A DNA stretch of 64,000 nt from Prevotella sp. 10(H) (GTDB lineage Bacteria > Bacteroidota > Bacteroidia > Bacteroidales > Dysgonomonadaceae). The notes below the pieces were generated by a model. The model saw nothing but the letters and a program-made list of their open reading frames with translations, had not been told where the DNA came from and did no database searches. The position numbers and the translations under genes are program-made. Where the stretch lies: positions 434,001-498,000 of the forward strand of contig NZ_JOMI01000003.1 of NCBI RefSeq assembly GCF_000711235.1. Reading direction: 5' to 3'. Of the stretch, positions 18,195 through 26,627 are shown piece after piece (position 1 is the stretch's first letter; the number at the start of each line of letters is the position of its first letter).

Positions 18195-19091
18195 ATGAAA
18201 CGCTTTATCTGGACAATACTATATTTACTGGTGTCCGCTTCTTTTCTGCAAGCGCAGGAACTTAATGCCAAACTGACGATTAATACACAACAATTGCCAT
18301 CTCCTAATACACAGCTGATTTCTTCATTGGAATCGCAGGTGAACCGCTTGCTGAATGAACAGAAATGGACTGAGGTAACATTCAGTAAAAATGAACGGAT
18401 AAACTGCAACGTAATAATAACTTTATCAGGTCAGACTTCCGAAAATAGCTTCTCAGGAGAGATTCAGGTAACATCTCAACGCCCTGTCTACAATTCTTCA
18501 TATGTGACCTCTCTTTTTAATTTCAGGGATACACAATTCGAGTTTAGTTACCGTCAGGGAGAATCGCTCGATTATAATAATATATCGGTCGATAACAATC
18601 TCGTAGCCGTTATTTCATTCTATGCCAATATCATTATCGGTCTCGATTTCGATTCTTTTTCTTTAAATGGTGGCCGCCCCTATTTCAGTAAGGCTATGGA
18701 CATAGCCAATATGGCGCAATCTCTAGGCACAAAGGGTTGGGAGCCTTTTTCGGGCAGAAACAATAATCGTTACGATCTGGCAATGGCACTTACCGAAGAG
18801 AGCTCTTCGCCGTTCCACACTTTTTTCTATAATTATCACCGCACGGGATTGGATGAAATGTCTGCAAATGCTTCCCGCGGTCGTATACGTATTATCGAAT
18901 CTCTGAACGAACTTCCGAATCTGTATAGTGCGCGTCCGTCTTCGGTCTTGTTCAGTGTCCTTGCCGAAACTAAAATAGATGAGATTGTAAGAATCTCTTC
19001 ACAGGCTACCGAAGAAGAGAAACAAAGTGTAAAGAAAATTCTCCTACCTATATTCCCTACCAAAAGCTATAATATAAACCAGTTGAAATAA
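18195..19091 (+). CDS. porD: PorD-like type IX secretion protein (DUF4835)
   Basis: A 298-residue exported protein with signal peptide MKRFIWTILYLLVSASFLQA. The mature start QELNAKLTINTQQLPS, the KWTEVTFSKNERINCNVIITL segment near residue 56, and the central NLVAVISFYANIIIGLDFDSFSLNGG block are the DUF4835/PorD pattern. PorD is associated with type IX secretion, though its exact job is unclear. The ATG abuts the porE stop with no gap, so the pair is one operon and probably translationally coupled. The downstream flank is a dispersed repeat. Confidence 0.82.
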   Translation: MKRFIWTILYLLVSASFLQAQELNAKLTINTQQLPSPNTQLISSLESQVNRLLNEQKWTEVTFSKNERINCNVIITLSGQTSENSFSGEIQVTSQRPVYNSSYVTSLFNFRDTQFEFSYRQGESLDYNNISVDNNLVAVISFYANIIIGLDFDSFSLNGGRPYFSKAMDIANMAQSLGTKGWEPFSGRNNNRYDLAMALTEESSSPFHTFFYNYHRTGLDEMSANASRGRIRIIESLNELPNLYSARPSSVLFSVLAETKIDEIVRISSQATEEEKQSVKKILLPIFPTKSYNINQLK

Positions 19092-19434
19092 GGTTAATAT
19101 AGCGGAATTATTTCATAGAACTTTATCTATATAGTTTTAGCTTTTAGCCATTAGCTGATAGCTTTTAGTTCTTTGAAATAATATAGTTACGGGTTACTTC
19201 GCCCTACGGGTAGTTACGAGTTACATGTTTTGTTTTTGCACTGTCAATTGTCAACTTTTCATTGTACATTGAAAACGTTACTTTCGTTACTTTTTAACCA
19301 AATACAGTTAATAAATGTTTATTTCACAATTAGATACAAGTAAACGAGTAAACAAGTAGACGAGTCTATAGCTCGTATCTCGTATCTTGTTTACTTGTTA
19401 ACTGAAATTTCCGTTACTTTCGTTACCTTTTAAC
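19092..19434 (+). repeat. Dispersed repeat, copy A (inverted partner at 26223-26573)
   Basis: A gene-free stretch whose whole length aligns with the reverse complement of 26223-26573, with many identical blocks, for example CTTTATCTATATAGTTTTAG, TTCGCCCTACGGG, GCTGTCAATTGTCAACTTT-like words and AGATACAAGTAA. By eye most positions agree, with scattered substitutions and few indels. Within the copy, the word CGTTACTTTCGTTAC-TTTTAAC occurs twice in direct orientation (about 19275 and 19411), flanking a semi-palindromic core of ACAAGTAAAC and TCGTATC words. No open frame of note. No terminal inverted repeats or target duplication were recognised. Confidence 0.82.
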
Positions 19435-19475
19435 TATATTTGGTTAATAGATGTAAACATATCAAAGATTGTAGA

Positions 19476-20303
19476 TTATTTGCAAAGCCTGAGAAATTCC
19501 TCTACAATACTTTCTTCCGCACCCAATTCCTTAGCTTTCACAAAGTCTTCTTTGGCAAGTCTCTTCTCATATTGGGCAAGCCGTAGCTGACCTCTTAAAA
19601 TGTAGATAGAAGCGTCGTCGTAGCCTAACTCCAACGCCTTTTTTATATCAGTATCGGTACTTGAAAGCTTGTTCATACGTAAATAACATTCTGCCCTGTT
19701 GTAATATAATGCGGCATTCGGATTGGTGCGATGCTTATATATTAAATCAGAATACATTTCTTCGGCTTCTTTCCATTCCAGCCTGCGCTTCTTGATGGCT
19801 GCTATACCCATTTTTGCATTCAGATGCTCTGGATATGTCTCTAAAATCTTTTCGAAATCATCTTCTGCCGTAAAGTAATCCTTATTAGTAACATATATGA
19901 GCGCCCTGCGGTATAAAGCTTCTAAGTCTTTAGGTTCAGCAAGAAGAATAGTATTATAATCTTTCAGCGCATCATCGAAACGGTTCATTTCGCAGTATAA
20001 TGCGGCCCTGTTATGACGTATAAATATAGCATCCGGGTAGTTCTCTATCGCTACATTATATGAGATTAAAGCTTCATCCAGATTTCCGAGATTGCGTTGT
20101 ATTGTGCCCAGATTTACCATCAGCATCGGATTGTTCGGATTGGTGGGTTCTTTTCTTAACGCTGCTTTCATAGCCTGTTCGGCTGCCGGATAATCATTCT
20201 GATCGACATAGTCCATTGCCCTGTTTACCATTTCTTCATATGTTTGGGCTGTCGTGTTAAGAACCGGGTAGATAAGAAGAAGGAATAGAAGGATTTTTTT
20301 CAT
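19476..20303 (-). CDS. Exported tetratricopeptide repeat protein
   Basis: A 275-residue protein with a signal peptide (MKKILLFLLLIYPVLNTTAQ) followed almost entirely by TPR units: about seven helix pairs with the W/L-G-Y-A-P spacing, for example GTIQRNLGNLDEALISYNVAIENYP and ALYCEMNRFDDALKDYNTILLAEP. TPR proteins are protein-protein scaffolds; the partner is unknown. Start ATG 20303 is preferred to a TTG one codon earlier. It sits just inside copy A of the dispersed repeat and upstream lies TamL on the same strand, 126 bases away. Confidence 0.85.
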   Translation of the reverse strand: MKKILLFLLLIYPVLNTTAQTYEEMVNRAMDYVDQNDYPAAEQAMKAALRKEPTNPNNPMLMVNLGTIQRNLGNLDEALISYNVAIENYPDAIFIRHNRAALYCEMNRFDDALKDYNTILLAEPKDLEALYRRALIYVTNKDYFTAEDDFEKILETYPEHLNAKMGIAAIKKRRLEWKEAEEMYSDLIYKHRTNPNAALYYNRAECYLRMNKLSSTDTDIKKALELGYDDASIYILRGQLRLAQYEKRLAKEDFVKAKELGAEESIVEEFLRLCK

Positions 20304-20429
20304 CAATCAATACACTGTTAGTTATTCAGGAACAAATTTACCTTTAATAAACTGATTTGGTTAAAACATATTGTCTAAAAAGATTTAAAAGAAGCCATTC
20401 CGTAGTTATGAATTGTAAACGAAAAACTC

Positions 20430-22835
20430 TTAGAACGGATATCCTACGGCTATATGCCATGCAGTATTCTTGCCTATCTTGTAAGGCTGACCAATAGGCC
20501 ATCTTTTTGTATTGGGGTCGTTCGACGGGTCATATGCTTTCCATCCGCAATCGAGACGGATAAGAACGAAGTCGAAGTCGAAACGGAATCCAAGACCCCA
20601 TGCAAAAGCAATCTCTTTGTAGAATCGGTTGACCTTTAAGCTGCCTTTTTCCTGCTTGTCATATTCTTTTACTGTCCAGATATTTCCTGCATCGATAAAA
20701 GCGCCCAGTTCGAGTACCCAAAAAAGTTTACTACGGTATTCTATACTGGCATCGAAACGGATGTCTCCCGAATGGTAATAGAAGTTGTCTTTATCGTCGA
20801 CACTCTTGCCATCTTCATTCCTGAAGTAGTATGAACCGGGCCCCAGTTCGCGGATACCCCATCCTCTTACACTATTAGCCCCTCCCGAGAAGAATCGCTT
20901 TTGTATAGGTATTTGCCCGCTGTTGCCGTAAGGATATGCTATACCGCCGCCGACATGCCATGCAATGGAGTTCTTTTCATCTACCTGATATGTCTTACTG
21001 TAGTCAACTGTACCTTTCACATATTGGGCAAAGTTGGTGCCGAATACCTGCCGCGACCCCATTTCGTTCTTCTTTGAATTCGCAATGGCGGTAGCAAGAG
21101 CAAGGACATTTCCGGCTGTTTCTACGGAAGCCCTCAGGGAATATATCGGTCGGCCCCGTCGGGTAGGACTGGCTATATTAGAACGGGAGAATGTATAACC
21201 CGTGCTCATGATAAAGTGGTCATTGAAACTATATTGCTGGGCTGCAGCAGACAAATCAGCGTAAAATGCCGAGTCAAGCGAATTTTTAGGTAAATGTACG
21301 TAGCTTATATCAATCAGGTCGAAAGTGTGCCTGTTTAGAGACAAACGCCTGTCCTGCCATATATATTTTACGCCTGTAGCCAATACAGTCCGGGTAAAAA
21401 AGCCGGGCCTGCGCTGGAATGTATAGCTGGTATTGAACTGCGTAGAAGCATGTATACTTCTTCTGAAGTCCCTTTTCAGAAACGGAAACATGAAGCGGGG
21501 GAAGGTAAGGGATGTTTCTCCTCCTATCTCGAAGTAGTTATCCTTAAAGCTGGTAAAGCTTGGTGTAATAGCCTCGTATGCACCTCTCAGACGGACATTG
21601 AAAAGCTCAGACCCCTTAAATGCATTGCGGTGAAGATAGCCGATACCCGCACCAACACCGAAATAACCCCCGGAGTTAGTACCTTCTACATCTGCCGATA
21701 TCCCCTGTTTCTTGTCAGGCACACAGGTTATAATACAGCGCAGATCGGTAGAATCGCTTTCCCATGCTATATTTACGTTTTTAAGTATTCGTAACTGAGA
21801 AAGCGCGCTATATGTCATGGTAGTCATAGTTTCATTATAAAGACTACCCGGTGTAATGTAGCAGTTATTTAAGATGACATTCGGTTTTATATACTGTCCG
21901 CGCGGACCATACTTTATAATATAACCGTCTTTCTCATATACTTTGGTTTCCTGATACTGGCTCAGGTCACCGTCCTCCAGTGGATTATAGTCAATATATA
22001 ATTCAACAGATTTTACGGTGTACTGACGATGTGGAGAAGAAACTGTCTGACCATTAAGTCCTGTAGATGAAACATAAGGGTATATTGTCAGATCCAGATC
22101 TACCTTATTCTTACCCACCGTAGTATCGGCTTCAAAACCTATGTATTCCTTATCGAATGCGTAATACCCTGCCCGGCGGAATATGGATGTTATACGGTCG
22201 CGTTCCATGTCGAGCATATCGAGATCGAACACTCCATTTCTTTTCACATAAGTATTCCTTTTTAATATGGAATCGATACTGAAGGTAGGCAGCATATTGT
22301 TTCTGTTTCGGCTCCTTCTGCTAGGAAACAGTATTTTAGGATTGGAAAGGATACTGTCGTTTACATCTATTGTATAGCTGGTTATCCTGTAAGGATCTCC
22401 GGCTTTTATATTATAGGTGATCTTTGCTTTCTTGTTTTGCAACTCGACATCAGGGGTAACCTCGGCATTCAGGTAGCCTTTGTTGGTCATTATCCGCTCA
22501 AAATTTGTTACCGTCTGGCCGACCATCGTACTATCGTATAATACGGGAGCATCTCCTGCATGAATAAGTGTACGGTTGATCCATTTAGTGGTATCTTTTC
22601 CTGCAAGATTATATATGAATAGCGGCAGCTTAAAGATCGAAAACGTCTTGTAATTGGGCCGCTGCTTTATATAAGTTTCCATCTCGTAGGAAGGCATGAC
22701 CTTCTTATCACTTTTTACAGTGGTGCTTGTCAAAAGATATTCTCCGTCGGGTACAAATTTGGTAGAACTACACGACTGTATCAGAATAGCGAAGATGCCT
22801 AAAATTATTATTGCAACTAGTATTTTATACTTCAT
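20430..22835 (-). CDS. tamL: TamL-like lipidated BamA/TamA-family outer membrane barrel
   Basis: An 801-residue Omp85-family protein. It starts with a lipoprotein signal ending LIQSCSS, then POTRA-like modules (about 35-430; for example VGQTVTNFERIMTNKGYLNAEV and YNETMTTMTYSALSQLRILKNVNI), then a C-terminal 16-strand barrel from about 440 with the RFFSGGANSVRGWGIRELGPG loop, the Omp85 VRGF-type motif. The last residues AWHIAVGYPF form a terminal beta-signal. A lipidated TamA variant, TamL, is typical of Bacteroidota and works with TamB in outer membrane biogenesis. No tamB is adjacent. It is transcribed divergently from the VOC gene with TAAATTTG as -7 box. Confidence 0.85.
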   Translation of the reverse strand: MKYKILVAIIILGIFAILIQSCSSTKFVPDGEYLLTSTTVKSDKKVMPSYEMETYIKQRPNYKTFSIFKLPLFIYNLAGKDTTKWINRTLIHAGDAPVLYDSTMVGQTVTNFERIMTNKGYLNAEVTPDVELQNKKAKITYNIKAGDPYRITSYTIDVNDSILSNPKILFPSRRSRNRNNMLPTFSIDSILKRNTYVKRNGVFDLDMLDMERDRITSIFRRAGYYAFDKEYIGFEADTTVGKNKVDLDLTIYPYVSSTGLNGQTVSSPHRQYTVKSVELYIDYNPLEDGDLSQYQETKVYEKDGYIIKYGPRGQYIKPNVILNNCYITPGSLYNETMTTMTYSALSQLRILKNVNIAWESDSTDLRCIITCVPDKKQGISADVEGTNSGGYFGVGAGIGYLHRNAFKGSELFNVRLRGAYEAITPSFTSFKDNYFEIGGETSLTFPRFMFPFLKRDFRRSIHASTQFNTSYTFQRRPGFFTRTVLATGVKYIWQDRRLSLNRHTFDLIDISYVHLPKNSLDSAFYADLSAAAQQYSFNDHFIMSTGYTFSRSNIASPTRRGRPIYSLRASVETAGNVLALATAIANSKKNEMGSRQVFGTNFAQYVKGTVDYSKTYQVDEKNSIAWHVGGGIAYPYGNSGQIPIQKRFFSGGANSVRGWGIRELGPGSYYFRNEDGKSVDDKDNFYYHSGDIRFDASIEYRSKLFWVLELGAFIDAGNIWTVKEYDKQEKGSLKVNRFYKEIAFAWGLGFRFDFDFVLIRLDCGWKAYDPSNDPNTKRWPIGQPYKIGKNTAWHIAVGYPF

Positions 22836-22872
22836 TGGTAAACAGACAGTATGCGAATTATAAAATGAACGA

Positions 22873-22880
22873 CAAATTTA
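22873..22880 (-). promoter_or_regulatory. Promoter -7 box for TamL
   Basis: Leftward TAAATTTG, full TAnnTTTG match, 38 bases upstream of the TamL start. Confidence 0.6.
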
Positions 22881-22902
22881 GGGTTTTAATTGTTTCTTTT
22901 TG

Positions 22903-22910
22903 TAGTTTTG
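22903..22910 (+). promoter_or_regulatory. Promoter -7 box for the VOC/TrmH pair
   Basis: TAGTTTTG, full TAnnTTTG match, 39 bases before ATG 22949; it forms a divergent promoter pair with that of TamL. Confidence 0.6.
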
Positions 22911-22948
22911 TGCTAAAAAGAATCAGAACTAACTTCTAAAAAGATCAA

Positions 22949-23341
22949 ATGTTACTACATCACGTGGCCATATGGGTTAGCGACCTAGAAAAAATCAAAG
23001 AGTATTATGTCAATCATTTCGGTGCTACAGCAAACGAATTGTATACAAATAAGACGACCGGTTTCAGAAGCTATTTCCTTACATTTGCATCAGGAAGCCA
23101 ACTGGAAGTAATGCACAGGGATGATATTCCCGACAATGCGAACAATACTATTACCCAGTATAAAGGATACATCCATCTGGCATTTGCAGTAAACTCAGCT
23201 GAAGAAGTTGATAATAAACTCGAAGAACTTAAAGCTGCCGGATACCCCATATTGAGAGGCCCAAGAGTAACAGGCGACGGCTACTACGAGTTTGAAACGC
23301 TTGATCCGGAAAATAACAGGCTGGAAGTCATTTTCAAATAA
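22949..23341 (+). CDS. VOC (glyoxalase/bleomycin-resistance fold) protein
   Basis: A 130-residue single vicinal-oxygen-chelate domain made of two beta-alpha-beta-beta-beta modules. Putative metal-ligand positions occur at HHVAIWV (residues 4-10), QLEVMH near residue 50, GYIHLAFAV near residue 72 and NRLEVIF at the end, in the classic His-Glu-His-Glu spacing. Members include glyoxalases, isomerases and resistance proteins; the substrate is unknown. It ends 5 bases before the TrmH-type methyltransferase and shares its promoter. Confidence 0.88.
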   Translation: MLLHHVAIWVSDLEKIKEYYVNHFGATANELYTNKTTGFRSYFLTFASGSQLEVMHRDDIPDNANNTITQYKGYIHLAFAVNSAEEVDNKLEELKAAGYPILRGPRVTGDGYYEFETLDPENNRLEVIFK

Positions 23342-23346
23342 GGGCT

Positions 23347-24099
23347 ATGAGTCTAAGCAAAAACAAGCTCAAGTATATCCGCTCGCTCAAGGAAAAGAAA
23401 TTCAGGGAAGAGCATAAAGTCTTTGTAGCCGAGGGCAATAAGCTGGTAACAGACCTACTCCCATATATGAAATGCCAGTTGCTTGTAGCTACTTCCGATT
23501 TCTTGTCAGACCTCGATATATCCGCTATCGAAGAAGTAGTAGAAGTGAATTATAGTCAGCTATCACAAGCCAGTTTCTTACAGAATCCGCAACAGGTATT
23601 AGCCGTATTCTATCAACCGGAAGAACTGCATAATATCGATATCGATAACCAACTCGTACTTGCCCTCGACGTTATACAAGACCCCGGAAATCTGGGAACT
23701 ATAATCCGCCTTGCCGACTGGTACGGCATAAAGCATATATTCTGCTCTGCAGATACTGTAGATGTTTATAATCCCAAAGTAGTACAGGCAACTATGGGTG
23801 CTCTGGCCAGAGTAAATCTGCACTATACGGATTTAAAAGCTTTTCTCTCCAATCACCAAAATATGCCTGTATACGGAACTTTACTCAGTGGTGAAAATAT
23901 GTACGTCAAAGAACTCAGCCCTAACGGGATTATCATTATGGGTAATGAAGGTAACGGCATCCGACCCGAGATAGAAAAGCTCATTACCAATAAGCTTTAC
24001 ATCCCTAATTATCCAATAGGTCAGCCCACCTCCGAATCGTTGAATGTTGCGATAGCCACCGCTATCGTATGTGCCGAATTCAGGCGGAGAAGTAATTAG
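23347..24099 (+). CDS. TrmH/SpoU-family RNA 2'-O-ribose methyltransferase
   Basis: A 250-residue SPOUT-class enzyme that methylates a ribose 2'-OH in rRNA or tRNA using SAM. The N-terminal part (about 1-90) is the SpoU substrate-binding domain (KLKYIRSLKEKKFREEHKVFVAEG). The trefoil-knot domain shows motif 1 DPGNLGTIIRLADWYGI near residue 112, motif 2 IIIMGNEGNGIRPEI near residue 196 and motif 3 PTSESLNVAIATAIV near residue 223. Target nucleotide cannot be read; RlmB-like enzymes are the nearest class. It is cotranscribed with the VOC gene, and its stop overlaps the stop of the convergent ATP-grasp-like gene by 4 bases. Confidence 0.92.
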   Translation: MSLSKNKLKYIRSLKEKKFREEHKVFVAEGNKLVTDLLPYMKCQLLVATSDFLSDLDISAIEEVVEVNYSQLSQASFLQNPQQVLAVFYQPEELHNIDIDNQLVLALDVIQDPGNLGTIIRLADWYGIKHIFCSADTVDVYNPKVVQATMGALARVNLHYTDLKAFLSNHQNMPVYGTLLSGENMYVKELSPNGIIIMGNEGNGIRPEIEKLITNKLYIPNYPIGQPTSESLNVAIATAIVCAEFRRRSN

Positions 24100-25283
24100 C
24101 TTTCAATAATTATATACGCCCAATATCGGGAATCCTGATTTACAGGGCAAAGTGGCATATAACCTTTTCTTAATCTCCCGTTCTCGAAGGAAGCAGGGTA
24201 TTGTTCTTTTGCTTGTATATGTCGCATATGGATTTCACCTGCTTTAGCACTGAAATCGAGATAAAACTTCCCGAACGATTTTTGGGATATATACTTCTCA
24301 TAAAGTTTCAATGCCAGAAACCCCATATTATAACGCATATTTATCTCGACGCATGGCTGTATTTTGTACTCGTTATTCTCTTTATAGATCATCATATCTA
24401 CACCTATACATCCTTTATAAACCGAAGCATACTTTTCTTTTAATATTTCTAAAAGCGCTGCTCTTACTTCGTTCAGTATAGATAAAGTTATCAGAGATAT
24501 CAACTCTCCCTCAATATATTCCTGTGAACCTATAAAGTTACTCTCATACACTCCCTTCTTATTCGTATAAAACAGAGAGTAGCCCTCGAACTGCACATTA
24601 CCCTTACCATCACACATAAACTCCATTGCAAAATCTGTCTGCTTATCGAGCACCTTTTCTACAGTGACGCAGTTTTGCTTCTTCAATATACCGTGCAAAA
24701 TCTGCCTTTCGGTGCGTGTCAGTCCTGTTTGAGGCAACCAGAGAAGACCTCTCCCCGATGAAGAATAAGGAGCTTTTGCTAACAACTGCGTATCGGTACT
24801 CTTTACTGCATTCTCTATTTCTTCTACATTTGTATAAATTTGAGGTATGATATAAGGCTGTATTACGTCTATTTTATATACAAGCTTTTCCAGACAATCT
24901 TTTGCTGCTAAACGGCTATTCAGATAGGAGTATTCCTCTTTCCATGCCGGTATAATAAAGCCTGTTTCATATTCACTATTCAACTCGTTGAAAAAATGGA
25001 TTGCCTGCGGTGATATTCCCCATAATGAGATTTCAGACCCGCAGTAATCCGATAATTGTTCTTTTATTACAGCCTTTGGCGCCTCTGACAGGTTTGCATG
25101 CAAAAATGAACAATAATCCGCATCGAGAAGCCTATTTAAGAGTGTGACATCATCTTTCGTCCCGTACCATGCCGGTAGGTAACCTAGCTCGTTTTGCATG
25201 GAAACAACATTAGCGGGAGCCATATAATAAGGAGACGCATTTATAACGGCAGTTTCATGCCCGGGATTGAAATAGAGGATCAT
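24096..25283 (-). CDS. Putative ATP-grasp protein of the NPGHE type
   Basis: A 395-residue cytosolic protein widespread as a hypothetical in Bacteroidales. The N-terminus MILYFNPGHETAVINAS is distinctive. The central and C-terminal parts look like an ATP-grasp fold: LLAKAPYSSSGRGLLWLP near residue 168 resembles the ATP-binding Lys and glycine loop, VEKVLDKQTDFAMEFM follows, and IQPCVEINMRYNMG near residue 323 matches the metal-binding E-x-N-x-R motif. ATP-grasp enzymes join a carboxylate to a nucleophile; substrate unknown. Convergent with the TrmH gene, stops overlapping, no terminator visible between them. The fold call is inference from motifs. Confidence 0.6.
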   Translation of the reverse strand: MILYFNPGHETAVINASPYYMAPANVVSMQNELGYLPAWYGTKDDVTLLNRLLDADYCSFLHANLSEAPKAVIKEQLSDYCGSEISLWGISPQAIHFFNELNSEYETGFIIPAWKEEYSYLNSRLAAKDCLEKLVYKIDVIQPYIIPQIYTNVEEIENAVKSTDTQLLAKAPYSSSGRGLLWLPQTGLTRTERQILHGILKKQNCVTVEKVLDKQTDFAMEFMCDGKGNVQFEGYSLFYTNKKGVYESNFIGSQEYIEGELISLITLSILNEVRAALLEILKEKYASVYKGCIGVDMMIYKENNEYKIQPCVEINMRYNMGFLALKLYEKYISQKSFGKFYLDFSAKAGEIHMRHIQAKEQYPASFENGRLRKGYMPLCPVNQDSRYWAYIIIES

Positions 25284-25418
25284 TCAGATATTGTTTATTC
25301 CGACAAAATTAATGAATATATATTTAAGTTGAGGCTATACTTGTTCTTCGATACATCTGTCTATAAAGGATTTGTTAATTCATATAAAGGATATCGATAT
25401 TAACATAACAATTATCTA

Positions 25419-25450
25419 TTTGACTTATTAAAAAGAACGATTTATCTTTG
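25419..25450 (+). promoter_or_regulatory. Complete Bacteroidota promoter for ahpC
   Basis: -33 TTTG at 25419-25422, a 20-base spacer, then -7 TATCTTTG at 25443-25450. It is the most complete match to the TTTG/TAnnTTTG consensus in the window, and lies 38 bases before the ahpC start. No OxyR-type palindrome was recognised. Confidence 0.75.
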
Positions 25451-25488
25451 TGTCAGATTTATAAATTTAACTCAAAAACCAATTCATT

Positions 25489-26124
25489 ATGTCAGTATTA
25501 GTAGGAAAACAAGCACCGGAATTTAAAGCTAGCGCAGTAGTTAACGGTAACGAAATAGTAGAGGGCTTCTCCCTCGATCAATACAAAGGAAAGAAATATG
25601 TCGTATTCTTTTTCTATCCTGCCGATTTTACTTTTGTTTGTCCAACAGAAATAATCGCTTTTCAGGAAAGGATTGCAGATTTCGAATCGCGTAATGTTGC
25701 TGTCGTAGGCGCATCTACCGACTCTGCAAATGCTCACTGGAAATGGCTTCAGACAGAACAAAACGAGGGTGGTATCAAAGGTGTACGCTATCCTTTAGTG
25801 GCGGACCAGTCATTAATGATATCTACAGCTTATGATGTATTAGCAGGTAACTTCGACTATAACGACGAAGGAAATGATGTGTTCAACGGTACACCTCAGG
25901 CTTATCGCGGATTATTCCTTATCGATAAGGACGGAATTGTACGTCATCAGGTAGTAAACGATATGCCGCTCGGCCGTAGTGTAGACGAAACGCTACGTCT
26001 GATCGATGCTCTTCAGTTCACAGAAGAAAATGGTGAGGTTTGCCCTGCCAACTGGAAAAAAGGAGATAAAGCGCTGAAAGCAACTCAGGAAGGAATTTCT
26101 GATTACTTATCTCATAAGCACTAA
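25489..26124 (+). CDS. ahpC: Typical 2-Cys peroxiredoxin AhpC
   Basis: Reduces hydrogen peroxide and organic peroxides; cytosolic decamer-forming peroxidase. The peroxidatic Cys51 lies in FTFVCPTE, and the resolving Cys in GEVCPANW near residue 185; both are present. At 211 residues it is longer than the E. coli enzyme, with an extra loop NFDYNDEGNDVFNGTP before the conserved RGLFLIDKDGIVRH. This extended form occurs in many Bacteroidota. AhpF is not adjacent, so the reductant is encoded elsewhere. It has a strong promoter and a terminator of its own. Confidence 0.93.
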   Translation: MSVLVGKQAPEFKASAVVNGNEIVEGFSLDQYKGKKYVVFFFYPADFTFVCPTEIIAFQERIADFESRNVAVVGASTDSANAHWKWLQTEQNEGGIKGVRYPLVADQSLMISTAYDVLAGNFDYNDEGNDVFNGTPQAYRGLFLIDKDGIVRHQVVNDMPLGRSVDETLRLIDALQFTEENGEVCPANWKKGDKALKATQEGISDYLSHKH

Positions 26125-26172
26125 TTTTAGACTCTTGTATTAGTAAAATATTTTTAGGTTAATTTAGTTCTT

Positions 26173-26205
26173 AAAGCTGTTGTCGTGGGATAACGGCTTT
26201 TTGTC
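26173..26205 (+). terminator. Terminator after ahpC
   Basis: Stem AAAGCTGTT / AACGGCTTT (9 bp, one G-T pair) with a 10-base loop, followed by TTGTCTTTTTT. Confidence 0.75.
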
Positions 26206-26222
26206 TTTTTTAACGATAAAGT

Positions 26223-26573
26223 GTTAAAAAGTAACGAAAGTAACGGAAATTTCAGCAGACAAGTAAACAAAATACGAGATACGAGTTGAAAGACTCGTCT
26301 ACTTGTTTACTCGCTTACTTGTATCTAATTTTGAAATTTACATTAATTAACCATATTTGGTTAAAAGGTAACAAAAGTAACGTTTTCAATATACAATGGA
26401 AAGTTGACAATTGACAGCGCAAAAACAATACATGTAACTCGTAACTGCCCGTAGGGCGAAGTAACTTGTAACTAACATATCATTTCAAAGAGCTATCTGC
26501 TAACAGCTAAACGCTATCAGCTAAAACTATATAGATAAAGTTTCCAACAATATATTTCCTTTTCCGCTAACCT
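26223..26573 (-). repeat. Dispersed repeat, copy B (inverted partner at 19092-19434)
   Basis: Fills most of the 500-base gap between ahpC and the PatB gene. Its reverse complement follows copy A from AGGTTAGCGGA to CTTTCGTTACTTTTTAAC through the same ordered words (CTATATAGTTTTAG, TTCGCCCTACGGG, TGTCAATTGTCAACTT, CAAGTAGACGAGTC, TCGTATCTCGTAT). The unique sequence on either side differs from that around copy A. No coding capacity was seen. Right of it lies the promoter of the next gene. Confidence 0.82.
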
Positions 26574-26592
26574 TTATCTCCGTTTAATTTCC

Positions 26593-26600
26593 TACTTTTG
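26593..26600 (+). promoter_or_regulatory. Promoter -7 box for the PatB/MalY gene
   Basis: TACTTTTG, full TAnnTTTG match, 28 bases before ATG 26628 and 20 bases beyond the edge of repeat copy B. Confidence 0.62.
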
Positions 26601-26627
26601 CAAATTGAATTTTAAGCAGTGCAATAT

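Noticed and set aside
19092-26573. CRISPR array or insertion sequence at the two repeat loci
   Set aside because: The repeats are single long copies with internal words of uneven spacing, with no spacers of constant length, no transposase and no clean terminal repeats.
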